Positions 30,371 through 38,664 of a stretch of DNA of 64,000 nt are shown here, in pieces. The notes below the pieces were generated by a model. The model worked only from the letters and a program-made list of their open reading frames with translations. It searched no databases and was not told the DNA's origin. The stretch is from assembly GCF_000308455.1 (NCBI RefSeq), contig NZ_BAFP01000047.1:24841-88840 (forward strand). The letters are read 5' to 3'. The position numbers were made by a program, and so were the translations under genes. The first letter of the stretch is position 1. Every line of letters begins with the position of its first letter. The DNA is from Nocardia abscessus NBRC 100374. GTDB taxonomy: Bacteria; Actinomycetota; Actinomycetes; Mycobacteriales; Mycobacteriaceae.

Positions 30371-31990
30371 CTATCGTCCGCTCAGCCAGGTGTCGAAGAA
30401 CTGCAATCGCGCGGAGGCTTCGAACTTCAGATCCTGCGTGTTCCCGCCCGCTCCGATCGCCTGGGACAGCTCGACGGTCGGGATCAACAGCCCCGCGTCG
30501 AGCACCTGCTGCTGCGCGGTGCGGATGAGCTCGTTGCGCGTCGCGGTGTCCACGGTGCCGACCTGCCCGTTCAGCGCGTCGTCCAACGCGGGGATGGGGC
30601 CGCGCGCGTTGAGATTGCGCCCTTCGAGACCGAAGGAGGTGCGCAGGATGTCGCCGTCGGCGCGAGTGGTGTTGCCGTAGAAGGTGTCGAAGTCCTTGCT
30701 GCTCTGCCGCGCCGTGGTCTCCGCCACCGACACCAGGTCCAGCTTCAGCTCGACGCCGACCTGCCGCAGCTGCTGCTGCACCAGCTCGAGGATCGCCTGG
30801 TTGCCCGCGAACACCTGGCTGAACAGCACCGAGAACGACAATCGCTCACCGTTCTTCGTCCGGACGCCGTCCGCGCCGGGCACCCACCCGGCCTGGTCGA
30901 GGATGGTGCGCGCTTTCGCCGGATCGTAGGACAGGCGGGCCGAGAGGTCGGTGTAGCCGGGTGTGCTGGCTGCCAGGGCGCTCGTGGCGGGCTGGAACTG
31001 CGGGCCGAGCACGGTGTCCACCAATTGCCTGCGATCGATCGCGGGCAGCAGTGCCTGGCGCACCGCGGGATCGCGCAGCGGTCCGCGGGTGACGTTGGGC
31101 TGCAGGCCGAACGGCACACCCGGGTTGGCCGTGCTGAGCACCCGTCCGCCCGCCGCCTCGATCTGCGGCGCGTCCTGCGGTAGTGCGTCGCTGATCGCGT
31201 CCAGCTGCCCGGACGCGAGACTGCCGGTGCGCACGCCGGATTCGGGCACCACGGTGAACTCGATCTTGTCCAGGTAGGCCTCGCCGCGGTGTGCGAACAC
31301 CGCCGAACCCCAGCGGTAGCCGGTGCGCTTGGCCAGCGTCACCGCCGCGTCTTGGCGATAGGCCACGTAGGTGAACGGCCCGCTACCGACGTTGTCGCCG
31401 AGGCAGCGCTGCTCGGCGGGCTCGGCCGTGGTCACGTCGGCCAGGATGCCTAGCTGCGCGGTCGAGGACGCCTGCAGGAACTGCGCGTTGGGCTTGCTGA
31501 ACTCCACCCGGACGGTGAGCCGGTCGACGGCCGTGGTGCCGACGTAGTTGGTGAGGTAACTGCTGCCCAGCGGCGCCTTGCCCGAGCCGAGCCGCACGAT
31601 CGAATCGAAGGTGTTGCGCACCGAGTCCGCGGTGAGCGGCGTGCCGTCGCCGAAGGTGACGCCGTCGGTCAGGCGGAAGGTGAAGACCTTCGCGTCGGGG
31701 GTCGCCTCCCAGCTCTGCGCCAGCCACGGCTTCAGCTCGCCGGTGGCCGGATCCTGGTCGGTCAGCGAATCCACGATCTGCCGTGCCACGTACACCGTCT
31801 GGTTGGTGCCGGCCTGGGCCGGGTCCGAGCAGGTCGGCGCCTGGGACAGGCCGTAGCGCAGGATGCCGCCCGGCCGGGGCGGGCCCGCGTCGCCGCCGGG
31901 CGCGGCCGAATCGCTGCCGCACGCGGCCACGGTGGTGGCCGCGGCGAGCGCGCCGGCCAGCGCGAGGATTCGGTGACGGGTTCGGATCAC
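30371..31990 (-). CDS. ABC transporter substrate-binding lipoprotein, family 5
   Basis: The solute receptor of the importer. The 539-residue protein has a lipoprotein signal with lipobox VAAC (Cys24), then the family 5 (peptide/nickel/opine type) fold: GGILRYGLSQAPTCSDPAQAG, LAQSWEATPDAKVFTFRLTDGVTFGDGTPLTADSV and NQAILELVQQQLRQVGVELKL. The ligand cannot be read from sequence; the S-box and the monooxygenases downstream suggest an organosulfur compound. The GTG start overlaps the stop of a 38-codon ORF (GTGA), and GGAG lies seven bases upstream. Confidence 0.92.
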   Translation of the reverse strand: MIRTRHRILALAGALAAATTVAACGSDSAAPGGDAGPPRPGGILRYGLSQAPTCSDPAQAGTNQTVYVARQIVDSLTDQDPATGELKPWLAQSWEATPDAKVFTFRLTDGVTFGDGTPLTADSVRNTFDSIVRLGSGKAPLGSSYLTNYVGTTAVDRLTVRVEFSKPNAQFLQASSTAQLGILADVTTAEPAEQRCLGDNVGSGPFTYVAYRQDAAVTLAKRTGYRWGSAVFAHRGEAYLDKIEFTVVPESGVRTGSLASGQLDAISDALPQDAPQIEAAGGRVLSTANPGVPFGLQPNVTRGPLRDPAVRQALLPAIDRRQLVDTVLGPQFQPATSALAASTPGYTDLSARLSYDPAKARTILDQAGWVPGADGVRTKNGERLSFSVLFSQVFAGNQAILELVQQQLRQVGVELKLDLVSVAETTARQSSKDFDTFYGNTTRADGDILRTSFGLEGRNLNARGPIPALDDALNGQVGTVDTATRNELIRTAQQQVLDAGLLIPTVELSQAIGAGGNTQDLKFEASARLQFFDTWLSGR

Positions 31991-32103
31991 GAGACAACTC
32001 CAGATACTTCGGTGCGGGCGAGCTGTTCGCCCTCGTGGGGATCGGCGCCGGCGACACCGGTCGCCGACGCTCGGCTGGGCATGCGGCGGCGCTGCCGGGT
32101 CAT
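31987..32103 (-). CDS. 38-residue ORF between the riboswitch and the ABC lipoprotein gene
   Basis: ATG at 32103 opens MTRQRRRMPSRASATG and ends at a TGA that overlaps the lipoprotein GTG (GTGA at 31990-31987). Its own ATG overlaps the stop of the preceding 22-codon ORF. The N-terminus is strongly basic, the rest acidic; there is no hydrophobic segment. It may be a translated leader that passes ribosomes onward, or a small protein; no family is recognised. The exact 4-base junctions on both sides argue that it is translated. Confidence 0.5.
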   Translation of the reverse strand: MTRQRRRMPSRASATGVAGADPHEGEQLARTEVSGVVS

Positions 32104-32168
32104 CGGCTCACCGCTTCTTCTGCAGGCCGGGCGGGTTCATGCGTCGTGCCGGCGTCGGCGATGATCAC
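32100..32168 (-). CDS. 22-residue ORF directly after the S-box
   Basis: GTG at 32168 follows GGAGGAG with a five- to six-base spacer, the best ribosome site in the leader. It encodes MIIADAGTTHEPARPAEEAVSR and stops at a TGA overlapping the next ATG (ATGA). The Shine-Dalgarno sequence touches the 3' strand of the riboswitch P1 stem. This would make the ORF the direct target of translational control and pass the effect to the operon. There are no Met or Cys runs, so it is not an amino-acid attenuator of the usual kind. Confidence 0.5.
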   Translation of the reverse strand: MIIADAGTTHEPARPAEEAVSR

Positions 32169-32173
32169 TTCGA

Positions 32174-32270
32174 CTCCTCCATCGGTCCCGGCGGAAGCAC
32201 CCGCACCCGGTGACCGGGGGGTTGCTGCGACGTCGATGAGCCAGGTCTCTCGGTCGCTCTGGATGGTTGG
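32174..32270 (-). promoter_or_regulatory. S-box (SAM-I type) riboswitch
   Basis: On the minus strand the leader contains the S-box core in order: AGAGCGACCGAGAGACCUGG, then CUCAUCGACGUCGCAGCAACC (split, equivalent to the conserved GGC..GAUGA..CC..GGCAACC part), a P3 hairpin CCCGG/CCGGG, and GGUGCUUCC, which matches GGUGCnAAnUCC shortened as in actinobacteria. P1 pairs CCAUC (32266-32262) with GAUGG (32183-32179). The Shine-Dalgarno sequence GGAGGAG (32180-32174) overlaps the end of P1 and no intrinsic terminator follows, so control of translation initiation is likely: SAM bound, P1 stable, operon off. Confidence 0.85.
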
Positions 32271-32640
32271 CGCCGACCCACCGTCATCGGGCGACAGGGT
32301 CGAGCCGAATCATGATGCCCAGCAAGTGAAGCCGGGAACAAGGGAAGTAATCACCGTGAGCGTAGATCTTGTCGCACCCGGATTCATCGGATCTTTGTAG
32401 TAACCAGGCATGCGCTGCTCTGCCGGGGCGGTGCGAGCACCGCGTCATCGCCGGCGAGCGTCCAGCGCCGAATGCCGACGGCCCGATGCAGCATACGGCT
32501 CTTGCCGAAGGTTGGGGCGCGGGGCCGGTTCGTTTCGGGCAAACGGGACTCGCCACAAAATTGCTGTTCGTAATCCATACTGCTGGACGCGTTTGCCGGA
32601 GTACTGTGCCCCTCGATCGTCCCGCCGATGAGGAGGTTTC
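32271..32640. other. Divergent upstream region of the SAM-controlled operon
   Basis: Contains the promoter for the riboswitch transcript (minus) and that of the secreted protein (plus). Possible -10-like CATGAT occurs on the minus strand near 32310, but no convincing -35/-10 pair can be named. Short frames here have no ribosome sites. No other feature seen. Confidence 0.4.
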
Positions 32641-33348
32641 GTGATCACAATGCGTTCTCTGACCCAGTTGTCCGCTGTCGTGTCCGGTTCCATCGCTCTC
32701 GTGCTCGCCGGGCCGGGCGCCGCGCTCGCGGCTCCGGATGCCCCGATTCCCGCGTTCTCCGACGACTCCGTGCAGGTGGCCGCCCCAGGCGACCTGTTCG
32801 GCGCCTACCAAGCCGCACTCGACGCGCTGCGCGCGCTCGGGATCGCGCCGTTCGCGTACCCGACCGCGTCGGCGTTCTGCCTCGACAACACCACGGGCGG
32901 TTTGGCACCCGCCGTGGCGGGCGCCATTCCGGGGCCATGGCCGAAGAACACCGTGCAGATTCCAGGCCAGGACCTCAGCGCCGTCAAGGCTGGGCAGACC
33001 ATGTTCACCTTCGTGCCCTACGGCCTCGGTCCGGACGGCCCGAACACCGCGGGCATGCAGGTCGCCTGGCTCAACCTGAACACCGGCCGCGGCGGCACGG
33101 CCGCCATGGGGCCGCTGTCGGAGGTCGCCCGTGCGATGATCCCCGCGGCCGTCCCCGCTGACCTGCGGCCTTCGGCCGAGCAGGCGATCCGGGACTTCCT
33201 CTTCGCGGCCCTGCCGATGGGCGGGGTGCGCGCGGTCCCGGTGGACACCGGGAAGGGCACGGTGCTCGCCGCGGTGTTCGGCACGGTGCAGAACGGCGCC
33301 AAGTCCTGCTTCTTCTTGCCGACGGTCGGAATCACCCCGGTGCCATGA
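32641..33348 (+). CDS. Secreted protein of unknown function
   Basis: A 235-residue exported protein. The N-terminus MITMRSLTQLSAVVSGSIALVLAGPGAALAAP is a standard signal peptide (ALA-AP cleavage), followed by a mature domain with two Cys (SAFCLDN and KSCFF), possibly a disulfide. Several Gly/Pro-rich stretches recall exported mycobacterial proteins of unknown role. GAGGAGG lies four bases before the GTG at 32641. It is divergent from the SAM-controlled operon and convergent with the glycosyltransferase gene. I recognise no named family. Confidence 0.75.
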   Translation: MITMRSLTQLSAVVSGSIALVLAGPGAALAAPDAPIPAFSDDSVQVAAPGDLFGAYQAALDALRALGIAPFAYPTASAFCLDNTTGGLAPAVAGAIPGPWPKNTVQIPGQDLSAVKAGQTMFTFVPYGLGPDGPNTAGMQVAWLNLNTGRGGTAAMGPLSEVARAMIPAAVPADLRPSAEQAIRDFLFAALPMGGVRAVPVDTGKGTVLAAVFGTVQNGAKSCFFLPTVGITPVP

Positions 33349-33375
33349 GGTCTCGGCCGCCGCGGCGCTGACCGC

Positions 33376-34542
33376 TCAGTCGAGCGAGCGACCTTTCCAG
33401 CGCGCTGTGCCGCGGCGGCGGGCCCGGTGTGAACGCGCCCACAGCAGCAGATACGCCGCGACCGAGACCGGATGCGCGACGGCGGCCAGCACATCCGAGG
33501 CCCTCAGCGGACCGCCGGTCTCGGTGGAGCGGGCCAGCAGCCGCCCGCCCACGGCGGCGAGCCAGCCGATCGTGCCCGTCCGCCGGACCGCGCCCCTGCC
33601 GAGCACCGCGGCCACGGGCGGCACCCAATAGGCAAGAGCGGCAACGAGTCCCACCGCCGCTCCGCCCGCGATCGTGCCGTCGTAGGCCGACCAGAGCCAG
33701 CGGGTGTAGCCCGCGTCCAGGTCGGCGGCGCCGCGATACATCCTGGTGCCGGCCAGTGGGCCCGCCGCCACCACAACGGTGGAGTGACCGGCTCGCCGTA
33801 GCGTACGGGCGATGTCGAGGTCTTCGGTGACGCTCCCGGCCACCGCCGCGTGGCCACCCACCGCGCGGTACACCGCGTTGTCGAACACGAGGAACTGTCC
33901 GCACGCCACCGCGGTGGAGGGCCGCAGACTCCGCTCGGCCACCGCGACCGGCAGCGTGGAGGCCCACGACCAGCACAGCAGCGGCTGCACCACGGCCTCT
34001 GCCACCGAACCGGCCACTTGCAGCGGCCACGGCGAGACCAGCGCGGCTCCTCGTCTGCGCAGAGCGCCGACCGCCGCGGCGATCGCCGCCGGGGCCAATC
34101 GCACGTCGGCGTCCACGAAGATCAGCACCGGCGCCGTCGCCTCCTCGGCCAGCCGGACACAGGCGGCGGCCTTCCCGGTCCAGCCGGGCAGCGGGCCGGA
34201 TTCGGTGCGCAGCAGGGTGAAACGGGAATCGTCCCCGATCGCCGCGCGGGCGGCAGCGCCGGTGTCGTCGGTGGACGCGTCGTCGAGGATGCGCACCTTC
34301 AGGCGCGGTACGCCCACTTGGGCGCGTAGGTCGGCGATCAGGTCGGGTAGCCGGTCGGCCTCGTTCCGTGCCGGGACGCAGACGGTGACGGGTTCGATCA
34401 CAGTGGTCGGGCTGTCCGCCAACCGCGGCAGGGTGATCCGGTTGTACAGCGCGATACCCGCGCCGAGCACGGCCAGCGCGGTAGCGCAGGTCGGCAGGAT
34501 CGAGGTCGCGCGCAACGTCTTCGGCAGGTCGGCACTCACCAT
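33376..34542 (-). CDS. Family 2 glycosyltransferase, CruG/CrtQ-like carotenoid glycosyltransferase
   Basis: A membrane-associated GT2 enzyme of 388 residues: an N-terminal helix, then VTVCVPARNEADRLPDLIADL, RILDDASTDDTG, the DXD-like FVDADVRL and the acceptor-site motif SVTEDLDIARTLRRAGH, then two or more C-terminal helices. Such enzymes attach sugars to hydroxylated carotenoids (CruG in cyanobacteria, CrtQ in staphylococci). Two genes upstream is a CruF-like hydratase, which creates the hydroxyl that CruG-type enzymes glycosylate; that supports the call. The start at 34542 is set by a leaderless -10. GT2 enzymes for other lipids would look similar. Confidence 0.7.
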   Translation of the reverse strand: MVSADLPKTLRATSILPTCATALAVLGAGIALYNRITLPRLADSPTTVIEPVTVCVPARNEADRLPDLIADLRAQVGVPRLKVRILDDASTDDTGAAARAAIGDDSRFTLLRTESGPLPGWTGKAAACVRLAEEATAPVLIFVDADVRLAPAAIAAAVGALRRRGAALVSPWPLQVAGSVAEAVVQPLLCWSWASTLPVAVAERSLRPSTAVACGQFLVFDNAVYRAVGGHAAVAGSVTEDLDIARTLRRAGHSTVVVAAGPLAGTRMYRGAADLDAGYTRWLWSAYDGTIAGGAAVGLVAALAYWVPPVAAVLGRGAVRRTGTIGWLAAVGGRLLARSTETGGPLRASDVLAAVAHPVSVAAYLLLWARSHRARRRGTARWKGRSLD

Positions 34543-34555
34543 GTGCGCCACGCTA
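34540..34555 (-). promoter_or_regulatory. Leaderless promoter -10 of the glycosyltransferase gene
   Basis: On the minus strand TAGCGT (34555-34550), seven bases, then ATG at 34542. It lies in the 35-base gap after lppM, so the gene can be transcribed independently. Confidence 0.5.
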
Positions 34556-34577
34556 TCCCGGCGCACCGACCTACCGC

Positions 34578-35360
34578 TCAGCGATTCTGCGTCACCGAGC
34601 GCCACCAGCGGCTCAACGAGAAGCCGACTTCCGGCGATCCGGGCGGGGCGGGGTTGCGGTCCATGTAGGCCAGCGCGGCGACGATGGCGGCTACCGCGAG
34701 GGTGATGCCGCCCGCGATGCCCGCCCAGCCCGCGAACGAGCGGGTGTTCGGGTCGGCGTAGCTCACCTCGGCGCTCGGTCTGGAGACCTCACCGGGCGGC
34801 AGCCTCCAGGAGACGACGTTGTCGCCGTCGCGGCTGCCGTTGGTCTTGGCGACGCGGGCCGGAAAGGCGATGGTGAACTGCACGTCGGAGCCGTGCGGCG
34901 GAACGGATTTGAGGTCGACGCGCCCGGTCATCTTGACCAGGTCGCCGGTGCGCTGGAATTGCAGCTGGAACATGCCCTGGGTCTGCTCGGACAGCTGGCC
35001 GAGCTGCTGCACCTCACCGAAGGACAGATCCTCGAAGAACACCTGGCTGCCGGTGTAACCGTCCTGGGCGTACGGCTCCACGCGCACCTTCGCGGCCAGC
35101 GTCTCGGGCGCCTTCAGCTGCGGGCCCTTGTCGCCGGGGTCGGCGGGCACCACGGCGGCCACGAGCCGCCCCGACACCCGGTCGTTGGACGAGACGCCCA
35201 TCGACACCTGCACCCGCAGGCAGCTCGCGAGCATCGGCACCAGCATCGCCGCGAGCAGAACGGCCGCCGCGACACGCACGCCGCGGCGTCGGGCCCGCCG
35301 CTGCGGGAGGTCCGGGGCATCGGGCTTCGTGGTGACGGGACTCGGCTGCACGGGTGACAT
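34578..35360 (-). CDS. lppM: Lipoprotein LppM family
   Basis: The mycobacterial homologue (Rv2171) is a surface lipoprotein involved in early macrophage interaction. The 260-residue protein has a basic cytoplasmic start, a hydrophobic stretch and lipobox MLASC (Cys47), a beta-rich domain with the family's VQVSMGVSSNDRVSGRLVAAV opening, and a C-terminal membrane helix (about 215-237) with a short basic tail. Position beside the MTHFR and GNAT homologues agrees with Mycobacterium (Rv2172c, Rv2170), although other genes have been inserted on both sides. Confidence 0.88.
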   Translation of the reverse strand: MSPVQPSPVTTKPDAPDLPQRRARRRGVRVAAAVLLAAMLVPMLASCLRVQVSMGVSSNDRVSGRLVAAVVPADPGDKGPQLKAPETLAAKVRVEPYAQDGYTGSQVFFEDLSFGEVQQLGQLSEQTQGMFQLQFQRTGDLVKMTGRVDLKSVPPHGSDVQFTIAFPARVAKTNGSRDGDNVVSWRLPPGEVSRPSAEVSYADPNTRSFAGWAGIAGGITLAVAAIVAALAYMDRNPAPPGSPEVGFSLSRWWRSVTQNR

Positions 35361-35440
35361 CGTGCCAGGCCGTCGGCCCGGAATGAAACGCACCAGTCGC
35401 AACGCGCGTCGGCCTGCCGCGCCGGGCGGATCGCACCGGG

Positions 35441-36313
35441 TCAGCGGCGCGCGCGAGCAGCTACGACCAGTAAGGGAACGCCGAGCACAGCCATACCGGC
35501 GAAGCCGTAACCAGCGGAGGGCAGAAGGCCGAGGAACACCGCGTGGGCCAGCGCCGACCCCAGCCAGGTCCACAGGAACAAGGTCACCGGGACGACGCGT
35601 GCCGGCGCGCGACCGTGCTCCGGCGGCGTCCGCACCGGATCCGGCGCGGCCTGCTCCCAGGCCGCCAGCAATCCGCCCATCACGAGCGCGACGCCGAACC
35701 ATCCCAGGTAGTTCGTCACCGGGATCCAGTCCAGCCCGGGCAGCCCGGACTGGGTGTCACACCAGGTCCACTGCCCGTCGGCCACCATTTGCGGATCGAG
35801 GAACAGATCCCAGCCCACCGCGCCCGCCGCCGTCGTCACGACCCGTGCGAGCGTGTGCCGCGACAACATCCCGGCCACCACCCATACCGGGTAGATTCCA
35901 CCGGTCCAGGCCAGCGGCACGATCAACGGCACCGTCAGCAAGGCGGGACCGAGCCGGTCGGCGGCGTACTCGTAGCAGCCGAACGGCACTCCCGTCGCGG
36001 TGCCGATCACCTCGGCCGTGAGCCCGAGACCGGAGACGACGACCAGGAAGCCGATGGCGTACCGCGGTCCCCTGGTCGCGGTGGCGTGTGCCAGCGCGGC
36101 GCCCGCGGACAGCAGCACGATCGCGACGGTGATCCGGTCGCGCGTGCCGCCGGTGGTCAGCGGATATCCGATCTGCGCGACGATCGCCGCGGCGGAGAAG
36201 ACGAGGGGAAGGAGAAAGCGCCCCGAGCGATACCAGGGCACCGAATACGCGGGATGTTCGCGTGTCGGCGTGGTCCGCCCCGTCGCCGTCGCCAGCTCGC
36301 CCGAGTGCCTCAT
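35441..36313 (-). CDS. cruF: Carotenoid 1',2'-hydratase, CruF-like (DUF422)
   Basis: An integral membrane enzyme that adds water to the psi end of gamma-carotene or lycopene. The 290-residue protein has about seven helices and the family signature: GLTAEVIGTATGVPFGCYEY, then VPLAWTGGIYPVWVVAG, GWDLFLDPQMVADGQWTW and PVTNYLGWFGVALVMG. The ATG overlaps the stop of the crtO-like gene (ATGA at 36313-36310). Bacterioruberin hydratases (CruF of haloarchaea) share this fold; neighbouring genes favour a gamma-carotene pathway. Confidence 0.85.
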   Translation of the reverse strand: MRHSGELATATGRTTPTREHPAYSVPWYRSGRFLLPLVFSAAAIVAQIGYPLTTGGTRDRITVAIVLLSAGAALAHATATRGPRYAIGFLVVVSGLGLTAEVIGTATGVPFGCYEYAADRLGPALLTVPLIVPLAWTGGIYPVWVVAGMLSRHTLARVVTTAAGAVGWDLFLDPQMVADGQWTWCDTQSGLPGLDWIPVTNYLGWFGVALVMGGLLAAWEQAAPDPVRTPPEHGRAPARVVPVTLFLWTWLGSALAHAVFLGLLPSAGYGFAGMAVLGVPLLVVAARARR

Positions 36314-37875
36314 CGTCGCAGCCACCGGGGTAGCCGACGCCGTTTCAGGTCGCGCAGCGCGAGTGCGGCGGCGGTGCGGCCGCTCGCGCCGGAGACACCG
36401 CCGCCGGGGTGGGTGGACGCGCCGGTCAGGTACAGCCCCGGCGCACCGGGCACCCGCTGCCCCGCCAGTTCCGGCAGCGGGCGCCACAGCATCACCTGGT
36501 CCAGCGACATCTCCACGTGCATGACGTTGCCGCCGACGAGCCCGAGTTCGCGCTCCAAGTCCACCGGCGTCTGCACGTGCGTGCGCAACACCGTCTCCGC
36601 GAAACCGGGTGCGTAGGAGTCGACTTCGGCGATGATCCGGTCGCCTTCCTGCTGCGCGAGGCGGGCCCAATCGTCACCGGAGGCCAGTCGGTACGGGTGC
36701 CACTGCGCCCACAGCGACAACTGATGCTCACCCGGCGGCGCGATGGTCGGGTCGAGGGCACTGAAACTCATCGCCAGCACCACCGGCCGCGGCGGCAGGT
36801 CCCCCGCCAGCGCCGCGCCGTGCGCACGACGCAACTGCGCGCGATCGGACACCAGGAATTGCAGACCGCGGGCGGAGTGATCGATCGGGCTGCCGGGGTA
36901 ACTGGGCAGCGCCGAGGTGGCGGCCCGCACCACCATCCCGATCCCGGGACCGACGCGGATGCGCCGCCGCCAGTCGTCGAGCACCGCACCGTCGAATCCG
37001 CCGTCGCGGAGCAACTCCAGCGTGGTCAGCACATGGCTGCCCGCGATCACGGTGTCGGCGCACAGCTCTCGGCCCGACGCGGTGCGCACCCGCCAGCGGT
37101 CGCCGTCGCGGCGCAGGGCCACCACCGCGTCGCCCGCGGTCACCACCCCGCCGTCCGAGCGCAGCCGCGCCACCAGCGCCGTGGTCAGCGCTCCGCTGCC
37201 GCCGACCGCCCGCCCCGGCGGCAGGGTGTGCATGAGCGCGGCGAAGCCCACCATCGGCGCCGTGCCCGGCTCCGACATCGGCGGCCCGGACTGCGCACCG
37301 AACCACGCCAGCGACGCCTTCAGGCGCTCGTCCTCGAAGGAGGCGTCCAGCAGCGCGTCCCCGGATTGCAGGAATTCCCGCGAGAGGGCGCTGCCGCCGT
37401 CTTTCGCGTCCAGTCCCCAGAACGACCGCACGAGCCTGCCCGGCGTCGGTCCGCCACCGAAGGCTCGCATCACGCGGGCGCTGCGCGGACCCCACACCTG
37501 GACGAATCGGCGATAGGCCGCCGCGTCCCGGTGGCCGCAGGCCGCCGCGATCGACGCGCAGGTCGCTTCCAGGTCGCGGTGGAACACGAGGGCGGGGCGG
37601 CCCGCGTGCGCGGGCGAGAAACCCCATGGGTCGCAGTCGATGTATCGCAGCCCGAAGCGGTCGAGTTCGAGTTCCTCGACGATGCCGGTGTGGCGGATCA
37701 TGATGTGCGCCGACGAGCCGCGATCGACCCGATGGCCGGGGAACCGCTCGACCGTCGACACCGCGCCGCCGAGGACATCGTCGCGTTCGAGCACCTCGAC
37801 CTCGTGTCCGGCGCGGGCGAGATAACACGCGGCGACCAAGGCGTTGTGGCCCGAGCCGACGACGACCACCGTCAC
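36310..37875 (-). CDS. CrtI-superfamily FAD oxidoreductase, CrtO-like carotene ketolase
   Basis: A 521-residue flavoprotein of the CrtI/CrtO superfamily. VVVVGSGHNALVAACYLARAGH opens the FAD domain; ends with LYLTGASTHPGGGVSGASG. The GHNALVAA variant and the RGSSAHIMIRHTGI segment are found in the CrtO-type beta/gamma-carotene 4-ketolases of Rhodococcus and Deinococcus rather than in phytoene desaturases; the true desaturase is the separate gene at 17879-19462. Start GTG 37875, seven bases after the GNAT stop. Its pairing with cruF suggests keto-hydroxy-gamma-carotene derivatives. Other oxidoreductases of this family cannot be excluded. Confidence 0.75.
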   Translation of the reverse strand: MTVVVVGSGHNALVAACYLARAGHEVEVLERDDVLGGAVSTVERFPGHRVDRGSSAHIMIRHTGIVEELELDRFGLRYIDCDPWGFSPAHAGRPALVFHRDLEATCASIAAACGHRDAAAYRRFVQVWGPRSARVMRAFGGGPTPGRLVRSFWGLDAKDGGSALSREFLQSGDALLDASFEDERLKASLAWFGAQSGPPMSEPGTAPMVGFAALMHTLPPGRAVGGSGALTTALVARLRSDGGVVTAGDAVVALRRDGDRWRVRTASGRELCADTVIAGSHVLTTLELLRDGGFDGAVLDDWRRRIRVGPGIGMVVRAATSALPSYPGSPIDHSARGLQFLVSDRAQLRRAHGAALAGDLPPRPVVLAMSFSALDPTIAPPGEHQLSLWAQWHPYRLASGDDWARLAQQEGDRIIAEVDSYAPGFAETVLRTHVQTPVDLERELGLVGGNVMHVEMSLDQVMLWRPLPELAGQRVPGAPGLYLTGASTHPGGGVSGASGRTAAALALRDLKRRRLPRWLRR

Positions 37876-37882
37876 GTGACCC

Positions 37883-38494
37883 TCACAGCGGTAGCCGCCT
37901 GCCGAGGATCGCGAACGGACGGTTGTCGCCCGCGAACACGAAATTGCGGACCACGTCGGTGAATCCCTGCCTGCGGTACAACCGCCAGGCGCGGTTGTCC
38001 TCACCGGCGACCTCGGGCGTCGACAGCAGCACGGCGCGCTCGGTGCGGTCGCGCAGCAGCCGTTCCAGCAGCGTGGCGCCGATGCCGCGGCCCTGCGCGG
38101 TCGGATGCACATGCAGTTCGGTGAGCTCGAAGTAGTCCGAGAGGAGTTCGCGCGTGGAGTGTTCCGGCCAGCCCGAGCGCCGCATTCCGCTGTGTACCTG
38201 CTGGTGCCACCACTGGTGCGCGGCGCCGCGATAGCCGTAGGCGATCGCCACGATCGGTGCGCGGCGCAGATCGATCCGGCCGGAGTCGTCGGGCAGCACC
38301 GCCGCGACCGCCTGCCAGCCGGGCCGGGTGGTGTGCTCGGTCCACATCGGTGCGCGATGGTTCTCGGTCCCGCGCGGATAGTCCATGGCGGCCACGTAGA
38401 CCGCCAGTGCGTCGTGCAGCCGGGAGCGCAGAGCCGCCACCGAGAGATCGATGACGGCGGGTGCGGGAGTGTGATTGGGCTTGACGGCGGTCAT
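37883..38494 (-). CDS. GNAT N-acetyltransferase (Rv2170 type)
   Basis: A 203-residue acetyl-CoA-dependent acetyltransferase. The acetyl-CoA loop is QGRGIGATLLERLL (Q/RxxGxG/A), preceded by TELHVHPTA and followed by NRAWRLYRRQGF. In M. tuberculosis the homologue lies beside lppM and has been connected with lysine acetylation of metabolic enzymes; the substrate here is not known. It is first in a short minus-strand unit with the crtO- and cruF-like genes, but has no obvious role in carotenoids. Confidence 0.87.
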   Translation of the reverse strand: MTAVKPNHTPAPAVIDLSVAALRSRLHDALAVYVAAMDYPRGTENHRAPMWTEHTTRPGWQAVAAVLPDDSGRIDLRRAPIVAIAYGYRGAAHQWWHQQVHSGMRRSGWPEHSTRELLSDYFELTELHVHPTAQGRGIGATLLERLLRDRTERAVLLSTPEVAGEDNRAWRLYRRQGFTDVVRNFVFAGDNRPFAILGRRLPL

Positions 38495-38664
38495 GGCTCT
38501 CGTCGGTCGCGCGGACGCGGAAGTTTGTCGGTGGGCGTCTCTATATTGAAGCTCAATTCAAACGTTCGAATACCTGTTCGGTCCGGGCGGTTGCTGGAAA
38601 GCGGTGGGGGACGCCGCCTCCAGCGCGGATACGGGCCAAGGTACGCGATGGTGGAGGGACGGCG

